The notes: generated by a model not told the origin, from the letters alone. A stretch of 64,000 nt of DNA from an uncultured Eubacteriales bacterium (GCA_934630515.1 CAKTVV010000005.1:76524-140523); one strand, 5' to 3'. Numbered from the stretch's first letter, positions 1-9,158 are shown. Translations and numbers: made by a program.

Positions 1-2
1 TG

Positions 3-533
3 TCGGCGCTGGCACGGGATGTGTACGACGACACCGGCTATGCCATTAAGTGCCTGCAGGTGGATGCGGCGATCAACTACGGCAACTCCGGCGGTCCTCT
101 GCTGAATAGCCAGGGTCTGGTGGTCGGCATCAACTCCGCCAAGATCGCCGCCAGCGGCTATGAAGGTCTGGGCTTCTCTATCCCCATCAACGAAGCTAAG
201 AAGGTCATCGATTCTCTGATGGCGAACGGCTATGTCAAGGGGCGTGTGGCGCTGGGGATCACCGGCAAGACCGTCTCCTCGGGAATGTATCAGGGCTTTA
301 TGATCGCTTCGATCACGGATGGCTCCTCTCTGCAGGGAACAAATGTGGCGGTAGGCGATTTGATCGTGGCGGTGGATGATACCAAGGTCACCGACTACAG
401 CACCCTGCGCAGTGCGCTGGCGAAGCACGTCGTGGGCGATTCGGTGCAGCTGACGCTGCTGCGTTCCGACAGCCGGAGCGGCAATGTGACCTCCTATTCA
501 GTCACGGTCACGTTGAAGGAAGAAACCAAATAA
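3..533 (+). CDS. HtrA/DegP-like serine protease, C-terminal part (5' truncated by window edge)
   Basis: This is the C-terminal portion of a trypsin-like S1C protease with a PDZ domain; the reading frame is already open at the window edge. The catalytic serine motif GNSGGPL lies at about nt 81-101, followed by the typical VVGINSAKI strand and a GLGFSIP segment. Nucleotides about 240-530 encode a PDZ-like domain with a G(D)LIVAVDD core. Family members are surface or membrane-anchored quality-control proteases that degrade misfolded exported proteins. The His and Asp of the triad and any membrane anchor would lie outside the window. A strong terminator follows directly. Confidence 0.9.
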   Translation, partial: SALARDVYDDTGYAIKCLQVDAAINYGNSGGPLLNSQGLVVGINSAKIAASGYEGLGFSIPINEAKKVIDSLMANGYVKGRVALGITGKTVSSGMYQGFMIASITDGSSLQGTNVAVGDLIVAVDDTKVTDYSTLRSALAKHVVGDSVQLTLLRSDSRSGNVTSYSVTVTLKEETK

Positions 534-550
534 AGCGATAAGCCAATAAA

Positions 551-590
551 AGCAGCGGGCAGTTCTCACAGAGAACTGCCCGCTGCTTTT
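551..590. terminator. bidirectional intrinsic terminator
   Basis: A perfect 17-bp stem (551-567 with 571-587) with a 3-nt loop is flanked by AAAA on the left and TTTT on the right. It can therefore end both the rightward htrA-like gene and the leftward operon that stops at 603. Confidence 0.9.
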
Positions 591-602
591 GCTGCAGAGA
601 GA

Positions 603-1790
603 TCAATCCGGCTCAAAGGTCAACAGCTCATAATCGGGAGCGCTATATAGCCGATAGCTTTGGATGGAGCGACCGGTATCCGCCAACAGGGGATTCAGCA
701 GCTTGAGAGTCTGGGTGGAGTTTTTGAGGAACAGCAGACCGTTGGCAAACTTATCCGGAGCAAAGCGCAGCTCAACAGAGGTATCCCCCTGCCGCAGCCG
801 GGCAGCCAGCATGGCGGCGATCGCCTGCCGCTGGTAGGTGTCCACATAGGTGCCCTGCCGCACATAGTAGTTATCCGCTGTGGCGGTGCATTCCTCGCCC
901 CAGAAGGGGCTGTCGTCGATGGTGCGATCCTGCAGCAGCTGCTGGGTGGTGATGTTGAAGAACCGGTGATGGGGGATCTCCCCGGTGTCGTCATAGGTGG
1001 CGTCCAGATAGTACAGCGCCCCGTTGACCTGCACCAGATTCCACATATGCCCGTTTTGGGAGCTGCGGTCAAATCCGGTGACGGGAACCCCCGTGAGCCC
1101 GGCGTCGGTGAGCAGCAGCTGCAGCGCCCGGGCATAGCCCTCGCAGACCGCCTTGCCTGCTACCAGCGCCCCATAGGCGGTATAGGACTGAGGATCGTTC
1201 TTCGTTCCGGCGGCGGCTGCGGCATCGTAGCTGCAGCGCTCCATCAGCCGGTCATACAGGTACAGCTCCCGGTCGTAGGGGTCGATGGGCAGCTGCTGCC
1301 GTATTTCCTCCACGGCAGATTCCAGCGCCGCCCGGGCGGTGCGGCGGGCAGCGGCGTCCATGGAATAGCACAGGGTCAGATTGCGGAAAACGGTGCCGTC
1401 GGCGCTGTCGCTGAGAAAATAATTGCCCGATACATAGAAAAAGGACGGATGGTCATACAGCACCGCCGTATACAGTGTTTCTGCCTCCCCCCGGGCGATC
1501 GGTTCCGGCAGGCGAATGGAAATGCCGATGGTGGTCTCGGATTTTTCGGCGATCCGCACCGTTTCATCCCGTGCAAAGTCGTCGGTTAGCGCCGTATACA
1601 CAGAGCCATAGGCGGGGCGCAGCCGCTCCGGCAGGCGGGAATAGCACCAGCGATCGGAAAACTGCGCCCGATATTTCTCCGGGTCTGCTACAGCGGGTCG
1701 CCCGGAGGGCAGTGCCCAGTCCATGCAGCCGCTGCACAGCAGCAGAGCCAGCGCCAGCAGGCATAGGGCTACGGATCTTCCGACTTTCAT
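603..1790 (-). CDS. transglutaminase-like lipoprotein
   Basis: A 395-aa protein with a lipoprotein signal peptide: basic N-terminus, hydrophobic stretch and lipobox LLCSGC with Cys22 as the lipidated residue. The C-terminal half is a transglutaminase/protease-like fold with all three catalytic positions visible: Cys216 in AVCEGYA, His248 in NGHMWN and Asp263 in YLDATYD. Such proteins are predicted extracellular cysteine peptidases or cross-linkers attached to the membrane; the substrate is unknown. It is the last gene of a leftward mtaB / LCP-like / transglutaminase run with gaps of 15-21 bp, and it ends at a bidirectional terminator. Confidence 0.85.
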   Translation of the reverse strand: MKVGRSVALCLLALALLLCSGCMDWALPSGRPAVADPEKYRAQFSDRWCYSRLPERLRPAYGSVYTALTDDFARDETVRIAEKSETTIGISIRLPEPIARGEAETLYTAVLYDHPSFFYVSGNYFLSDSADGTVFRNLTLCYSMDAAARRTARAALESAVEEIRQQLPIDPYDRELYLYDRLMERCSYDAAAAAGTKNDPQSYTAYGALVAGKAVCEGYARALQLLLTDAGLTGVPVTGFDRSSQNGHMWNLVQVNGALYYLDATYDDTGEIPHHRFFNITTQQLLQDRTIDDSPFWGEECTATADNYYVRQGTYVDTYQRQAIAAMLAARLRQGDTSVELRFAPDKFANGLLFLKNSTQTLKLLNPLLADTGRSIQSYRLYSAPDYELLTFEPD

Positions 1791-1811
1791 GGCGCACTCC
1801 TTTCATGGCGT

Positions 1812-2681
1812 TTATCGGGTCACGGCTCGCAGATAGAGGGCGGGATCCAGCACCGTCCCGTCGTTCTCCTGCTTCCATTCCGGCAGGACGGTACGGCACA
1901 GGGCGCCCTGATTTTGCGCTGCCAGATAGGTCAGCCGTGCCTTATCGGCAGTAAAATCGCTGATGCGCAGATCGGTCTTGCACAGATTCGACAGAGCGGA
2001 AAAGTCCCCCTCCAGATACCGATCCGACCGAAAATACTGGTTGAGCATGGCGGTTATCGCATCGGCGGCGATGGTCTCCGCCTGTCCGGCGGTGTTCCAG
2101 CCGGTATAGCGGAGCAAATTAACGGATTGAGTGGCGGTGAGACTGCGCTCGCCCGCCTCCAGCCACAGCGCTCCGGATTGCACCGGCTCCGGCAGGGTCA
2201 GGGTCAGACCGTTCTCCAGATAATTGAGCCAGCTCTCCGCCTCATCATAGCGCAGCGCCATATAATGCCGCAGCGGAATATCCAGCGCTGCGGCAACGGC
2301 GGCGGTCACGGCGGCGGCGCCCTCCTTACGGTAGAGGACATCCAGTTGGGTGCTGTCGCTGACCAAGGCGGCGGCTGGGAGCGGGGTCGCCTGCAGCGAG
2401 GCATGGAGCGGATCGGAGCGCAGCAGCACCGTGTGGGGCGTTTCCTCGTCGGTCAGCAGGAGCAGCAGATAGGTCGGCTCCCAGGCGGGATCGACGTGGA
2501 CGGCGGCCGGGTCGGAGGAGCTGTCGCTGCTGCTTTCGGCCGGAGCGGTGGGCTGGTGCAGCCGCACCGCCACCCAGAACGCCACAAAGGCAGCGGCGAT
2601 CAGCAGCACTGCGATCGCCAGTGCAAACTGTGCCTTTTTCCCCGGCTTCCGCAGCCGGCGGCGGCGAAATTCCAGCGGCAT
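1812..2681 (-). CDS. membrane-anchored LytR-CpsA-Psr (LCP)-like protein, divergent
   Basis: 289 aa with an arginine-rich cytoplasmic N-terminus (residues 1-16), one transmembrane helix (about 18-40), a Ser/Asp-rich linker and an extracellular domain. The pattern of the domain (a leading beta strand YLLLLLTD, a helix before a PLRHYMAL segment, then a LENGLTLTLPEP strand) resembles LCP phosphotransferases, which attach glycopolymers to peptidoglycan. It is shorter than usual and I do not see the full set of arginines that bind the pyrophosphate lipid in active LCP proteins, so it may be a non-catalytic relative. It lies between mtaB and a transglutaminase lipoprotein in the same direction. Confidence 0.55.
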   Translation of the reverse strand: MPLEFRRRRLRKPGKKAQFALAIAVLLIAAAFVAFWVAVRLHQPTAPAESSSDSSSDPAAVHVDPAWEPTYLLLLLTDEETPHTVLLRSDPLHASLQATPLPAAALVSDSTQLDVLYRKEGAAAVTAAVAAALDIPLRHYMALRYDEAESWLNYLENGLTLTLPEPVQSGALWLEAGERSLTATQSVNLLRYTGWNTAGQAETIAADAITAMLNQYFRSDRYLEGDFSALSNLCKTDLRISDFTADKARLTYLAAQNQGALCRTVLPEWKQENDGTVLDPALYLRAVTR

Positions 2682-2696
2682 GAGCCGATCTCCTCC

Positions 2697-4001
2697 TTAC
2701 TCTTTGATTTCCACGCCCTGCAGCGTGTCTCCGTCGGCTCCGGTGATGCGCACGGCGATAAGACTGCCGGAGGGACGGTCGGTGACGGTATGTACGGTCA
2801 GATAGGTGGCGGTATGCCCGACCATGATCCTTTCGGTGCCGCTGTCTGCGGCGGGCGTCTCCAGCAGCACCTCCACGGTTCGCCCCACATAGGCGGCGGC
2901 GTAGGCGGCGGCACTGGCGGCGCAGGCATCGATCATCCGGCGGCTGCGCTGCGCCTTGACAGCATTGGACAGCTGCCCGGGCAGCTTATCCGCCACCGTG
3001 CCGGGGCGGCGGGAATAGGCAAACACATGGGCCCGGGAAAAGCCGATCTGCTGTGCAAAGGCCACCGACTGGGCAAATTCCTCCTCCGTTTCACCGGGGA
3101 AGCCCACCATAATATCGGTGGTGAGGGCGCAGTCGGGGAACAGCTGCCGCAGCCGCTGGCATAGAGCGGCGAATTCGGCGGTGGTATAATGGCGGTTCAT
3201 ACGCCGGAGGGTGGCGTCGCAGCCGCTTTGCAGTGCCACATGGAATTGTGGGCACAGCTTGGGCTGTGCCGCCAGCCGGGCGAGAATGTCCTCGGTCATG
3301 AAATCCGGCTCCAGCGAGCCCAGCCGCACCCGCTGCAGCCCCGGAACGGCGCAGGCTGCCTCCACGGCGTCGGCAATATTCAGCCCGGTGTCCTGCCCGT
3401 AGGCGGTGAGGTTGATCCCCACCAGCACGACCTCCTTATAGCCCTTGTCTGCCAGCGCTTCCAGCTCCCGGCGAATGTCCTCGGGGGAGCGGGAACGCAC
3501 CCGCCCCCGGGCATAGGGAATGATACAATAGGAGCAGAACCGGTTGCAGCCGTCCTGAATTTTAACGAATGCCCGGGTGCGCCCCTCAAACCGGTCGATG
3601 GACAGCGGCTCCAGCCGGGCGCCGTGGGCAGGAATATCCACGATGCGCTGCCGGTGCTGCAGATAGGCGGCGATATGCTCCGGCAGCGCCCGGCGGGCGG
3701 CATTGCCCAGCACGATATCCGCCTCGGGCAGCGCCTCGGCGACCTCCGGAAACGCCTGCGGCATGCAGCCGGTCAGCACCAGCACGGCGTGGGGCTGCTC
3801 CCGGCGGCACCGGCGCAGCAACTGCCGCAGCTTACGGTCACTCTCGCCGGTGACGGTGCAGGAATTGATCACCAGCACGTCCGGCGAGCCGGCGGGGGTG
3901 TATTCTGCTGTGGTATAGCCGGCGGTCTCCATGAGCCGCCGCATGGCCTCGGTCTCGTACTGGTTGACCTTACAGCCCAAGGTATGAAAGGCAATCTCCA
4001 T
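2697..4001 (-). CDS. mtaB: tRNA (N6-L-threonylcarbamoyladenosine37-C2)-methylthiotransferase MtaB
   Basis: A 434-aa methylthiotransferase of the MiaB/MtaB family. The start IAFHTLGCKVNQYETE is diagnostic of the MtaB branch. N-terminal cluster cysteines are Cys10, Cys48 and Cys79; the radical-SAM cysteines are Cys152, Cys156 and Cys159 (CNRFCSYC). A C-terminal TRAM domain follows. The enzyme inserts a methylthio group into t6A37 of ANN-reading tRNAs. The start is supported by a GGGAG ribosome site and an upstream promoter. It heads the leftward operon with the LCP-like and transglutaminase genes; that linkage looks positional rather than functional. Confidence 0.95.
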   Translation of the reverse strand: MEIAFHTLGCKVNQYETEAMRRLMETAGYTTAEYTPAGSPDVLVINSCTVTGESDRKLRQLLRRCRREQPHAVLVLTGCMPQAFPEVAEALPEADIVLGNAARRALPEHIAAYLQHRQRIVDIPAHGARLEPLSIDRFEGRTRAFVKIQDGCNRFCSYCIIPYARGRVRSRSPEDIRRELEALADKGYKEVVLVGINLTAYGQDTGLNIADAVEAACAVPGLQRVRLGSLEPDFMTEDILARLAAQPKLCPQFHVALQSGCDATLRRMNRHYTTAEFAALCQRLRQLFPDCALTTDIMVGFPGETEEEFAQSVAFAQQIGFSRAHVFAYSRRPGTVADKLPGQLSNAVKAQRSRRMIDACAASAAAYAAAYVGRTVEVLLETPAADSGTERIMVGHTATYLTVHTVTDRPSGSLIAVRITGADGDTLQGVEIKE

Positions 4002-4039
4002 AGGTGTCTCCCAACGTTTACGGCAATATATACCCTATT

Positions 4040-4068
4040 ATTGTACCGCACCTGCCGCAGAAAAGCAA
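4040..4068 (-). promoter_or_regulatory. sigma-A promoter of mtaB operon
   Basis: Read leftward: -35 TTGCTT (4063-4068), 17-bp spacer, -10 TACAAT (4040-4045), about 40 bp upstream of the mtaB start. Confidence 0.7.
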
Positions 4069-4123
4069 CGCCCAAACGAAAAAAATGCGATTTTTCCGCA
4101 GACGGCGGCAGGAGACAGACAAG

Positions 4124-4154
4124 CGGCGGACAGTCCGCAGGGGACTGCCCGCCG
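4124..4154 (-). terminator. hairpin downstream of DUF4363 gene
   Basis: A GC-rich inverted repeat (4124-4136 with 4142-4154, one mismatch) just after the stop of the leftward DUF4363 gene. There is no good T-run, so it may be a weak terminator or a transcript-end stabiliser. Confidence 0.45.
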
Positions 4155-4160
4155 GGGCGG

Positions 4161-4541
4161 TTAAAACACATTCTCCGGGGTGGGGGATTCCAGCGCCAGC
4201 AGCTTTTTCAATTGGGTGCGGCAGCGTGCCGCCTCCACGGGAAATTCCTCCGATGTCTCACCCGCCAGGATCACCGGCAGCACGGCGGCGCATTCCTGTC
4301 CGTCGATGAGGTCGCTGTGGCTGATATAATAGGGAAACAGGCGGGTGCGCCGGGTATATTCTTCGGAGAACCGCTGTGCCAGCGGCTGGGCGGCGTCGGC
4401 GCCCTGGGTCTGGTAGACCTCCTCCAGCCGGGTCAGCTCCTCCAGCAGCGCCGTCACCTGCCGGTGCTGGTCGGTGAGCGACAGCGTACACAGGCCGATC
4501 ACGAGGGCAAACAGCGCCGCAGCCATCCATAACCGTCTCAT
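4161..4541 (-). CDS. DUF4363 family protein
   Basis: 126 aa: an N-terminal membrane helix (about residues 5-22) followed by a short helical extracytoplasmic domain. Composition, length and position directly after a YetF/DUF421 gene match the DUF4363 family, which in Clostridia usually accompanies YetF-like proteins. The two genes overlap by 4 bp (ATGA), implying translational coupling. Molecular function is unknown; association with spore or membrane physiology is inferred only from the partner. Confidence 0.75.
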   Translation of the reverse strand: MRRLWMAAALFALVIGLCTLSLTDQHRQVTALLEELTRLEEVYQTQGADAAQPLAQRFSEEYTRRTRLFPYYISHSDLIDGQECAAVLPVILAGETSEEFPVEAARCRTQLKKLLALESPTPENVF

Positions 4542-5245
4542 GAGCGCTCCTCCTTCCCGGCGGGCTGCTGCACCTGCCGGCGGGTGAGGAGAAAGGCGGT
4601 GCCGGTCTTATCGGCGGTCAGCAAAAAGACCTCCTCCAGCGGGCAGCGGTGCTGCCGCAGAGTGTTCTGCAGCCAGGCTTCATCCAGCCCGCACAGCTGC
4701 ATCCCCCAGTCGGAGCGCTTGCCGTCGCTGACGATGACCACCGGCATACCGCTGTCCGGCGGCTCCCGGTCGCTCACATCTCCCAGTGTAGCCTGCTGGA
4801 ACCGGGGATAGCAATAGGCGCTGATATGACCGTTGGTCTCGGCAATGGCGTACTGCACCTGCCGCAGATCGAAGATCTCCTGCTGCCGCAGGCTTTCGAT
4901 GAGATCGTCGATGGTGATGCGCAGCCGCTGCATGGCGGTCTCATCCAGCTGCCCGTCCCGAATGACCGGCACGGGAGAGCCGCTGATGAGCCGGGAGACG
5001 GTGGGAAATTTCAGCATCAGGCAGGACAGCACGATCTCCACCGCTACCAGCACGATGATGGGCAGCACCCCGTTGAGCAGCGGCAGACCGTTGTCCTGCA
5101 TGGGCACGCTGGCCAGATCCGACAGCAGCAGGGTGATCACCAGCTCGGAGGGCTGCAGCTCGCCCAGCTGGCGCTTGCCCATGATGCGCATGGCGACCAT
5201 GAGCAGAATATACAATATGACGGTGCGGATGACCGATACAGCCAT
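4538..5245 (-). CDS. DUF421/YetF family membrane protein
   Basis: 235 aa. The N-terminal about 85 residues carry three hydrophobic helices with the conserved RIMGKRQLGELQPSE turn after helix 1 and a LLLSDLASVPM segment. The C-terminal part is the cytosolic YetF domain (SGSPVPVIRDGQLDE, then LRQQEIFDLRQVQYAI). Family members are widespread in spore formers; their biochemical role is not settled. It is co-transcribed with the downstream DUF4363 gene (4-bp overlap). Confidence 0.85.
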   Translation of the reverse strand: MAVSVIRTVILYILLMVAMRIMGKRQLGELQPSELVITLLLSDLASVPMQDNGLPLLNGVLPIIVLVAVEIVLSCLMLKFPTVSRLISGSPVPVIRDGQLDETAMQRLRITIDDLIESLRQQEIFDLRQVQYAIAETNGHISAYCYPRFQQATLGDVSDREPPDSGMPVVIVSDGKRSDWGMQLCGLDEAWLQNTLRQHRCPLEEVFLLTADKTGTAFLLTRRQVQQPAGKEERS

Positions 5246-5330
5246 GAGGAACGCCTGCCTTTCTGTTTATGAGCTATCCCGGTTAGTATATCCGCTGCCC
5301 GGCAAAATAGTCCGTATCCGGGCAGAAAAA

Positions 5331-5356
5331 ACCTCCGCACCGATCGGTGCGGAGGT
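5331..5356 (-). terminator. intrinsic terminator
   Basis: A perfect 13-bp palindromic stem (5331-5356). On the minus strand it is followed by six T residues (AAAAAA at 5325-5330 on the plus strand). It ends the leftward secreted-protein gene at 5364. Confidence 0.85.
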
Positions 5357-5363
5357 GAATGGC

Positions 5364-6545
5364 TCAATCCTTATGGCTGCGTTTCTTTGTTACGGTAAAA
5401 ATACAGATCACGGCGGCGATCAACGCTACCGCTGCAATAATTGCCACGAGACGCACGCTCTCGCCCATAGGCGGGGTGGCGGCGCCGCCGGCAGCAGCCG
5501 GTGCGTTGCACAGCACATACAGAGAAAAGTGGGTCAGCTCTGCCGTCACGGTCTTGGCTTCTCCGTTCACGGTGATGGCGATCTCCTCTTTTGTGCCGTC
5601 CTCTGCCACATAATAGAGCTTCAGATTTTCGGCGGACAGCGCCGGGGGAATGGCGAAGGTGACCGTCACCTTCCCGTTGGGCTGCACGGCATTGCCGGCG
5701 CTTTTCGCTGTGATGTCGAATGCCACCAGCTTGCCGTCGGCGGCAACGCCCTCCAGCGCCGTCTTTACAGCCGCCGGTACTTGCTCGCCCTCCAGCTTTT
5801 TCGCCTGCACCAGTGTGTCGGCGGGGAACGCCCGGTCGCCGTCGATGCGGATGCCCTCATCTGCCTCGTACCGGACGTCCGGCAGCACCGTGCCGGGGGT
5901 AATGAGCCCTGCGGTGGGCAGCTCCTGTACCAGATCGGTTTTCAGCACCTTGACCAATGGTTCATCCAGCTGCACCTGCAGGCGGATATATCCATCCTTC
6001 CACACGATGGCAGAGTCTTCGTTTTCATCCGGATCGCCCGTCCGATAATACACCGCATAGGTGCCGTCGGCATTCACCGTATAGCCCTGCTGCTCATAGA
6101 TGATACCGCCCTTGCCGCCGGCAGTCCAGACGAAACGGTCGTTCTTTTCATCGTAAACAAGGGCAGCATAGGACTCCGCCTCCTGCTGCAGCTTATCCCG
6201 CAGGGTTCCCTCAAAATCAAAGAGCCGATGGGCGATGCTCTCGAAATGCGCCGCAGGATAGGCAGTATACAGCCCCTCCTCGGATTCGGTGAACACGCCG
6301 CTCTCCCATTCCCCCTGGAGCCGGTCGCTGTAGACGCTGTCGTATTGCTGCCGTACCCAATACCCCATGTCGCTGGCGGTAAACTCCGTTTTTGGGGTGC
6401 TGCCGGTGTTGAACTCCAGCAGATAGCTGCGCAGGATTTCAAAGGTCTCGCACTGATTTTTCTCCGCACTGACCGGCACCGAGCCGACCAGCATGACCGA
6501 AAGCAGCAGCGCCGCTGCCAATCCGATCGTCAGTAGTCGTTTCAT
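5364..6545 (-). CDS. secreted protein with C-terminal membrane anchor, unknown function
   Basis: 393 aa, not recognised. It has an N-terminal signal peptide ending near VPVSA (residue about 28), a long extracellular region, and a C-terminal transmembrane helix followed by KKRSHKD, so it is a type I membrane protein. Residues about 250-355 look like an Ig-like/ZU5-like beta domain common in Clostridia surface proteins (NGKVTVTFAIPPAL, then LKLYYVAEDGTKEEI, then THFSLYVLC). It is transcribed alone leftward with its own terminator. Confidence 0.7.
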   Translation of the reverse strand: MKRLLTIGLAAALLLSVMLVGSVPVSAEKNQCETFEILRSYLLEFNTGSTPKTEFTASDMGYWVRQQYDSVYSDRLQGEWESGVFTESEEGLYTAYPAAHFESIAHRLFDFEGTLRDKLQQEAESYAALVYDEKNDRFVWTAGGKGGIIYEQQGYTVNADGTYAVYYRTGDPDENEDSAIVWKDGYIRLQVQLDEPLVKVLKTDLVQELPTAGLITPGTVLPDVRYEADEGIRIDGDRAFPADTLVQAKKLEGEQVPAAVKTALEGVAADGKLVAFDITAKSAGNAVQPNGKVTVTFAIPPALSAENLKLYYVAEDGTKEEIAITVNGEAKTVTAELTHFSLYVLCNAPAAAGGAATPPMGESVRLVAIIAAVALIAAVICIFTVTKKRSHKD

Positions 6546-6624
6546 TTTTCTACACTCCTCTATTGCTTTTTGAACGGTCTCCTGCCTGAATTGTAGCAGG
6601 CGGGTAATCTTTTGTCAAGAAAAA

Positions 6625-7329
6625 TTATTGCGCTGTGGGCTGGTTTGTCATCAGCGCCTGCAGCAGCCGCATCCCCTGATCGTGCATGTCCACGCTATCC
6701 TTAGCGGTGCCGGTGGACTGCCGCACGCCGAAATACAGCTCCGCAGGAAATGCAGACAGCACCTCGTCGCCGGTGATCCGGGGATCGTCCTTCCAATTCC
6801 AGTAGGTGCCGTCCTCCGCCAAGCCGTCAGCATCCGTCCCCAGCGGGGTAAAGAACTGCGCCTCCTTCATGGCGTCGGTGCTCATAAATTGTTCGTACAG
6901 TTCCAGCTCATAGGCATACAGCATCACATCCCCCGCCATCAGGTGGACCTGCATCATCTGGGAATTGGCGTAGTAGGTCTGGGTGTCCGCTTTGTTTAGG
7001 TAGCACTCGAGGATCTCCACCTCGACCTTGCCGTCGCCGTCGATGTCCTCCCCGTATTGCTCCAGAAAGCGCTCCAGTGCCTCGGTCTGCTGGGGCATAT
7101 ACGCCTTGTTTGTCACCAGCAGCAGAGTATAGTCCGGGCGGTCCACCGTCACCATCTGCACGATCAGGATGACCAATACGATCACCCCAGCCAGACAGCC
7201 GATGGTCAGCCACTTATAGTGATACCAGTAGTTTGCCCATTTTTCCTTGAAGGTTTTGGGCGGCTCTGCCTTGGGGGTGGGCTTCAGATCCTCCGGATCC
7301 ACCCCGGCCAGATACATCTCCCGTGCCAT
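6625..7329 (-). CDS. single-pass membrane protein, unknown function
   Basis: 234 aa from the preferred ATG at 7329, placed 9 nt after an AGAGAGGA site; an upstream in-frame extension would run through the promoter and is rejected. The cytoplasmic N-terminus (about 50 aa, Pro/Lys rich, with FKEKWANYWYHYKW before the membrane) leads into one transmembrane helix (about 58-80) and a roughly 150-aa extracytoplasmic domain containing DGDGKVEVE, an EF-hand-like acidic loop. This architecture recurs in Clostridia hypothetical proteins; I cannot assign a function. Confidence 0.7.
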   Translation of the reverse strand: MAREMYLAGVDPEDLKPTPKAEPPKTFKEKWANYWYHYKWLTIGCLAGVIVLVILIVQMVTVDRPDYTLLLVTNKAYMPQQTEALERFLEQYGEDIDGDGKVEVEILECYLNKADTQTYYANSQMMQVHLMAGDVMLYAYELELYEQFMSTDAMKEAQFFTPLGTDADGLAEDGTYWNWKDDPRITGDEVLSAFPAELYFGVRQSTGTAKDSVDMHDQGMRLLQALMTNQPTAQ

Positions 7330-7368
7330 CAGCACCATTCCTCTCTGTTTATACAGATTCTTTTTCCT

Positions 7369-7397
7369 ATTATACCGAAAATTAGCGGCGGTTGCAA
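7369..7397 (-). promoter_or_regulatory. sigma-A promoter
   Basis: Read leftward: -35 TTGCAA (7392-7397), 17-bp spacer, consensus -10 TATAAT (7369-7374), driving the membrane-protein gene that starts at 7329. Confidence 0.75.
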
Positions 7398-7441
7398 GTC
7401 TCCTGCAGCACTGTTCACAATTTGTTTTCACCGGAAACAAC

Positions 7442-9158
7442 CATGAGGGGACGATCGCCTATACTCTCGGACATAAGCTGACCCGCTTCATCCAAAAATG
7501 GTCTCCGAGAAATTCAAGGTGTTCGGGAATTTCCTCGTCGAGCAATACGGCAAGCACGGCATCGGCACACAGAAGATGCTGGAGACACAGAGGCCCAAGC
7601 TGCACACCACCGATGAGGCGATCGCTCTGGAGAATAACGGAGCAACGGGCATCTATTACGCAAAAAAGGAAGCCACCGACTTGATAGGTGCCGGGGTGCG
7701 ATTCCCCGTACAGCTTCAAGAAAGGATAGCTTCCAACGCTAGTATACGCAGCTTTGATACAAAAGTCAACAGGAAAATTGCGGATGTTACGCAATCACAG
7801 CAATTCAAGCGCTGGTTCGGAGACTGGCAGAACCATCCGGAGAGCGCCAGCAAGGTCGTGAATGCCGACGGTACGCCGATGGTGGTGTATCATGGAGTGT
7901 TATCTCAACATGAAGAAACCGCTCGTACTGCATTCGGATGGCTATTACACGCCTACGGCGTATTTCGACAAGAACGCAGAGGCTGTGTATAAGCAGTATT
8001 TGAACGGAGATTACAACGGTATCATCGTCGAAAGCAGCGATAAAAAACATGGATGACAGCGTGATCTATTTACCGGATGACCCATCCAAAAAGCGGACAA
8101 GTCTCTCGATGCAGACAATGTTCTTGGAGCGTGCAGACTATAAAAAAAGGAAGTCTGCCAAACCCCCGCTGATGCAAAATGCCCCAGCCCATACACCCGA
8201 AGTGCGAGGCGGTCAGACTTCGGAAAGTAGTATAGCACACGATCCGCAGGACGTCAAGACCTCCCCCCAGATCAAATCCGCCACGGACACCATCGGCACC
8301 TTCGACGGGAGCAACCCGGACATCCGGTATTCCAAGCGGAGCAGCATCGGGCGCTATACCTGCGAAGCCCTTGTCAGCAAGCCGGATATGCCCGTGACGG
8401 AGCTGAAAGGCACTGTCCCGGGCAACAGAGCCGATGTGCTATACATGGCAAAGAGAAACGCCGCCAAGATCGGGAAATTCAACCCGAAGGACGGTAACGT
8501 CAGTGTCCATGTGGATGCTGTTGATTCGGATGCGCCTTCAGGCACGGATGGACTAAAGCACGGCTTACGCCGCACAGAAGACATAAGGACGAATCTCAAT
8601 GCCATCGTGACATTGCAGGCGGGGAAAATTATTAAGAACTCCATTAGGATAAATGAACTTATACCCTCGAAGCAGAATGCTTCCGGTAGCTTTGTGCTGA
8701 TTGGAACAGCAAAAGATGGTGACGGTCATTTGTATATTGTGCGCTCTGTTATCGATCCATTCGAGCTGGGGTCGATGGGTGTTCTCTATGCCATAAACGC
8801 AAAAAAAGGGGAATCGGCTGCGCTCAATGCGCCCAGATCCACGACAAAGTCGCTTTCTGTTACCGATTCCACCAAAGGGGATCTGGCTGTGCTCAATGCA
8901 CCAGAGGTTTCAAGGCCTCTAACCAGTCCCAATATTAGTATATCCACTCTGCTGGATCTTGTCAACCAGTATTTTCCCGACATTCTGCCGGAGGAGATGC
9001 GCAAGCACTACGGACGCACGGCACGGCCGGAGGGCGATCCGGGACGATCGGCACTGTATTCCACACGCAACAAGTCCAACCGGGAGCTGGATGAAGAATA
9101 CAGGCAGCTTATACGAGCAAAAAGAGGAAAGCAAGAGGTTTCCGATAATAACAGATGA
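7442..9158 (+). pseudogene. decayed mobile-element polyvalent protein with PBECR3-like nuclease/toxin domain
   Basis: Coding similarity runs rightward through all three frames, implying at least three frameshifts. The pieces are: frame 2 at about 7442-7510 (LGHKLTRFIQKWSP); frame 1 at 7498 to about 7900 (QQFKRWFGDWQ, then SKVVNADGTPMVVYHG, the lead-in typical of large phage and conjugative-element polyvalent proteins); frame 2 at about 7895-8056 (KKPLVLHSDGYY, YNGIIVES); and frame 0 at 8049-9158. The last piece begins DDSVIYLPDDPS, continues IKSATDTIGTFDGSNPDIRYS, and carries a roughly 200-aa domain (MAKRNAAKIGKFNPKDGNVS, KNSIRINELIPSKQNASGS, ISTLLDLVNQYFPDILPEEM). I recognise this domain as the PBECR-type (Barnase-EndoU-ColicinE5/D-RelE-like) nuclease family, subgroup 3. 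No other mobile-element gene adjoins it. Confidence 0.75.
8094..8270. other. probable insertion inside the polyvalent-protein remnant, with inverted repeat
   Basis: Between DDPS and IKSATDTIGTFD, where related proteins are normally continuous, about 60 codons intervene that do not resemble the family. Within them AAGTCTGcC (8153-8161) and GGTCAGACTT (8212-8221) form an imperfect inverted repeat about 50 bp apart. This is consistent with a small palindromic element inserted in frame. The borders are approximate. Confidence 0.35.
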
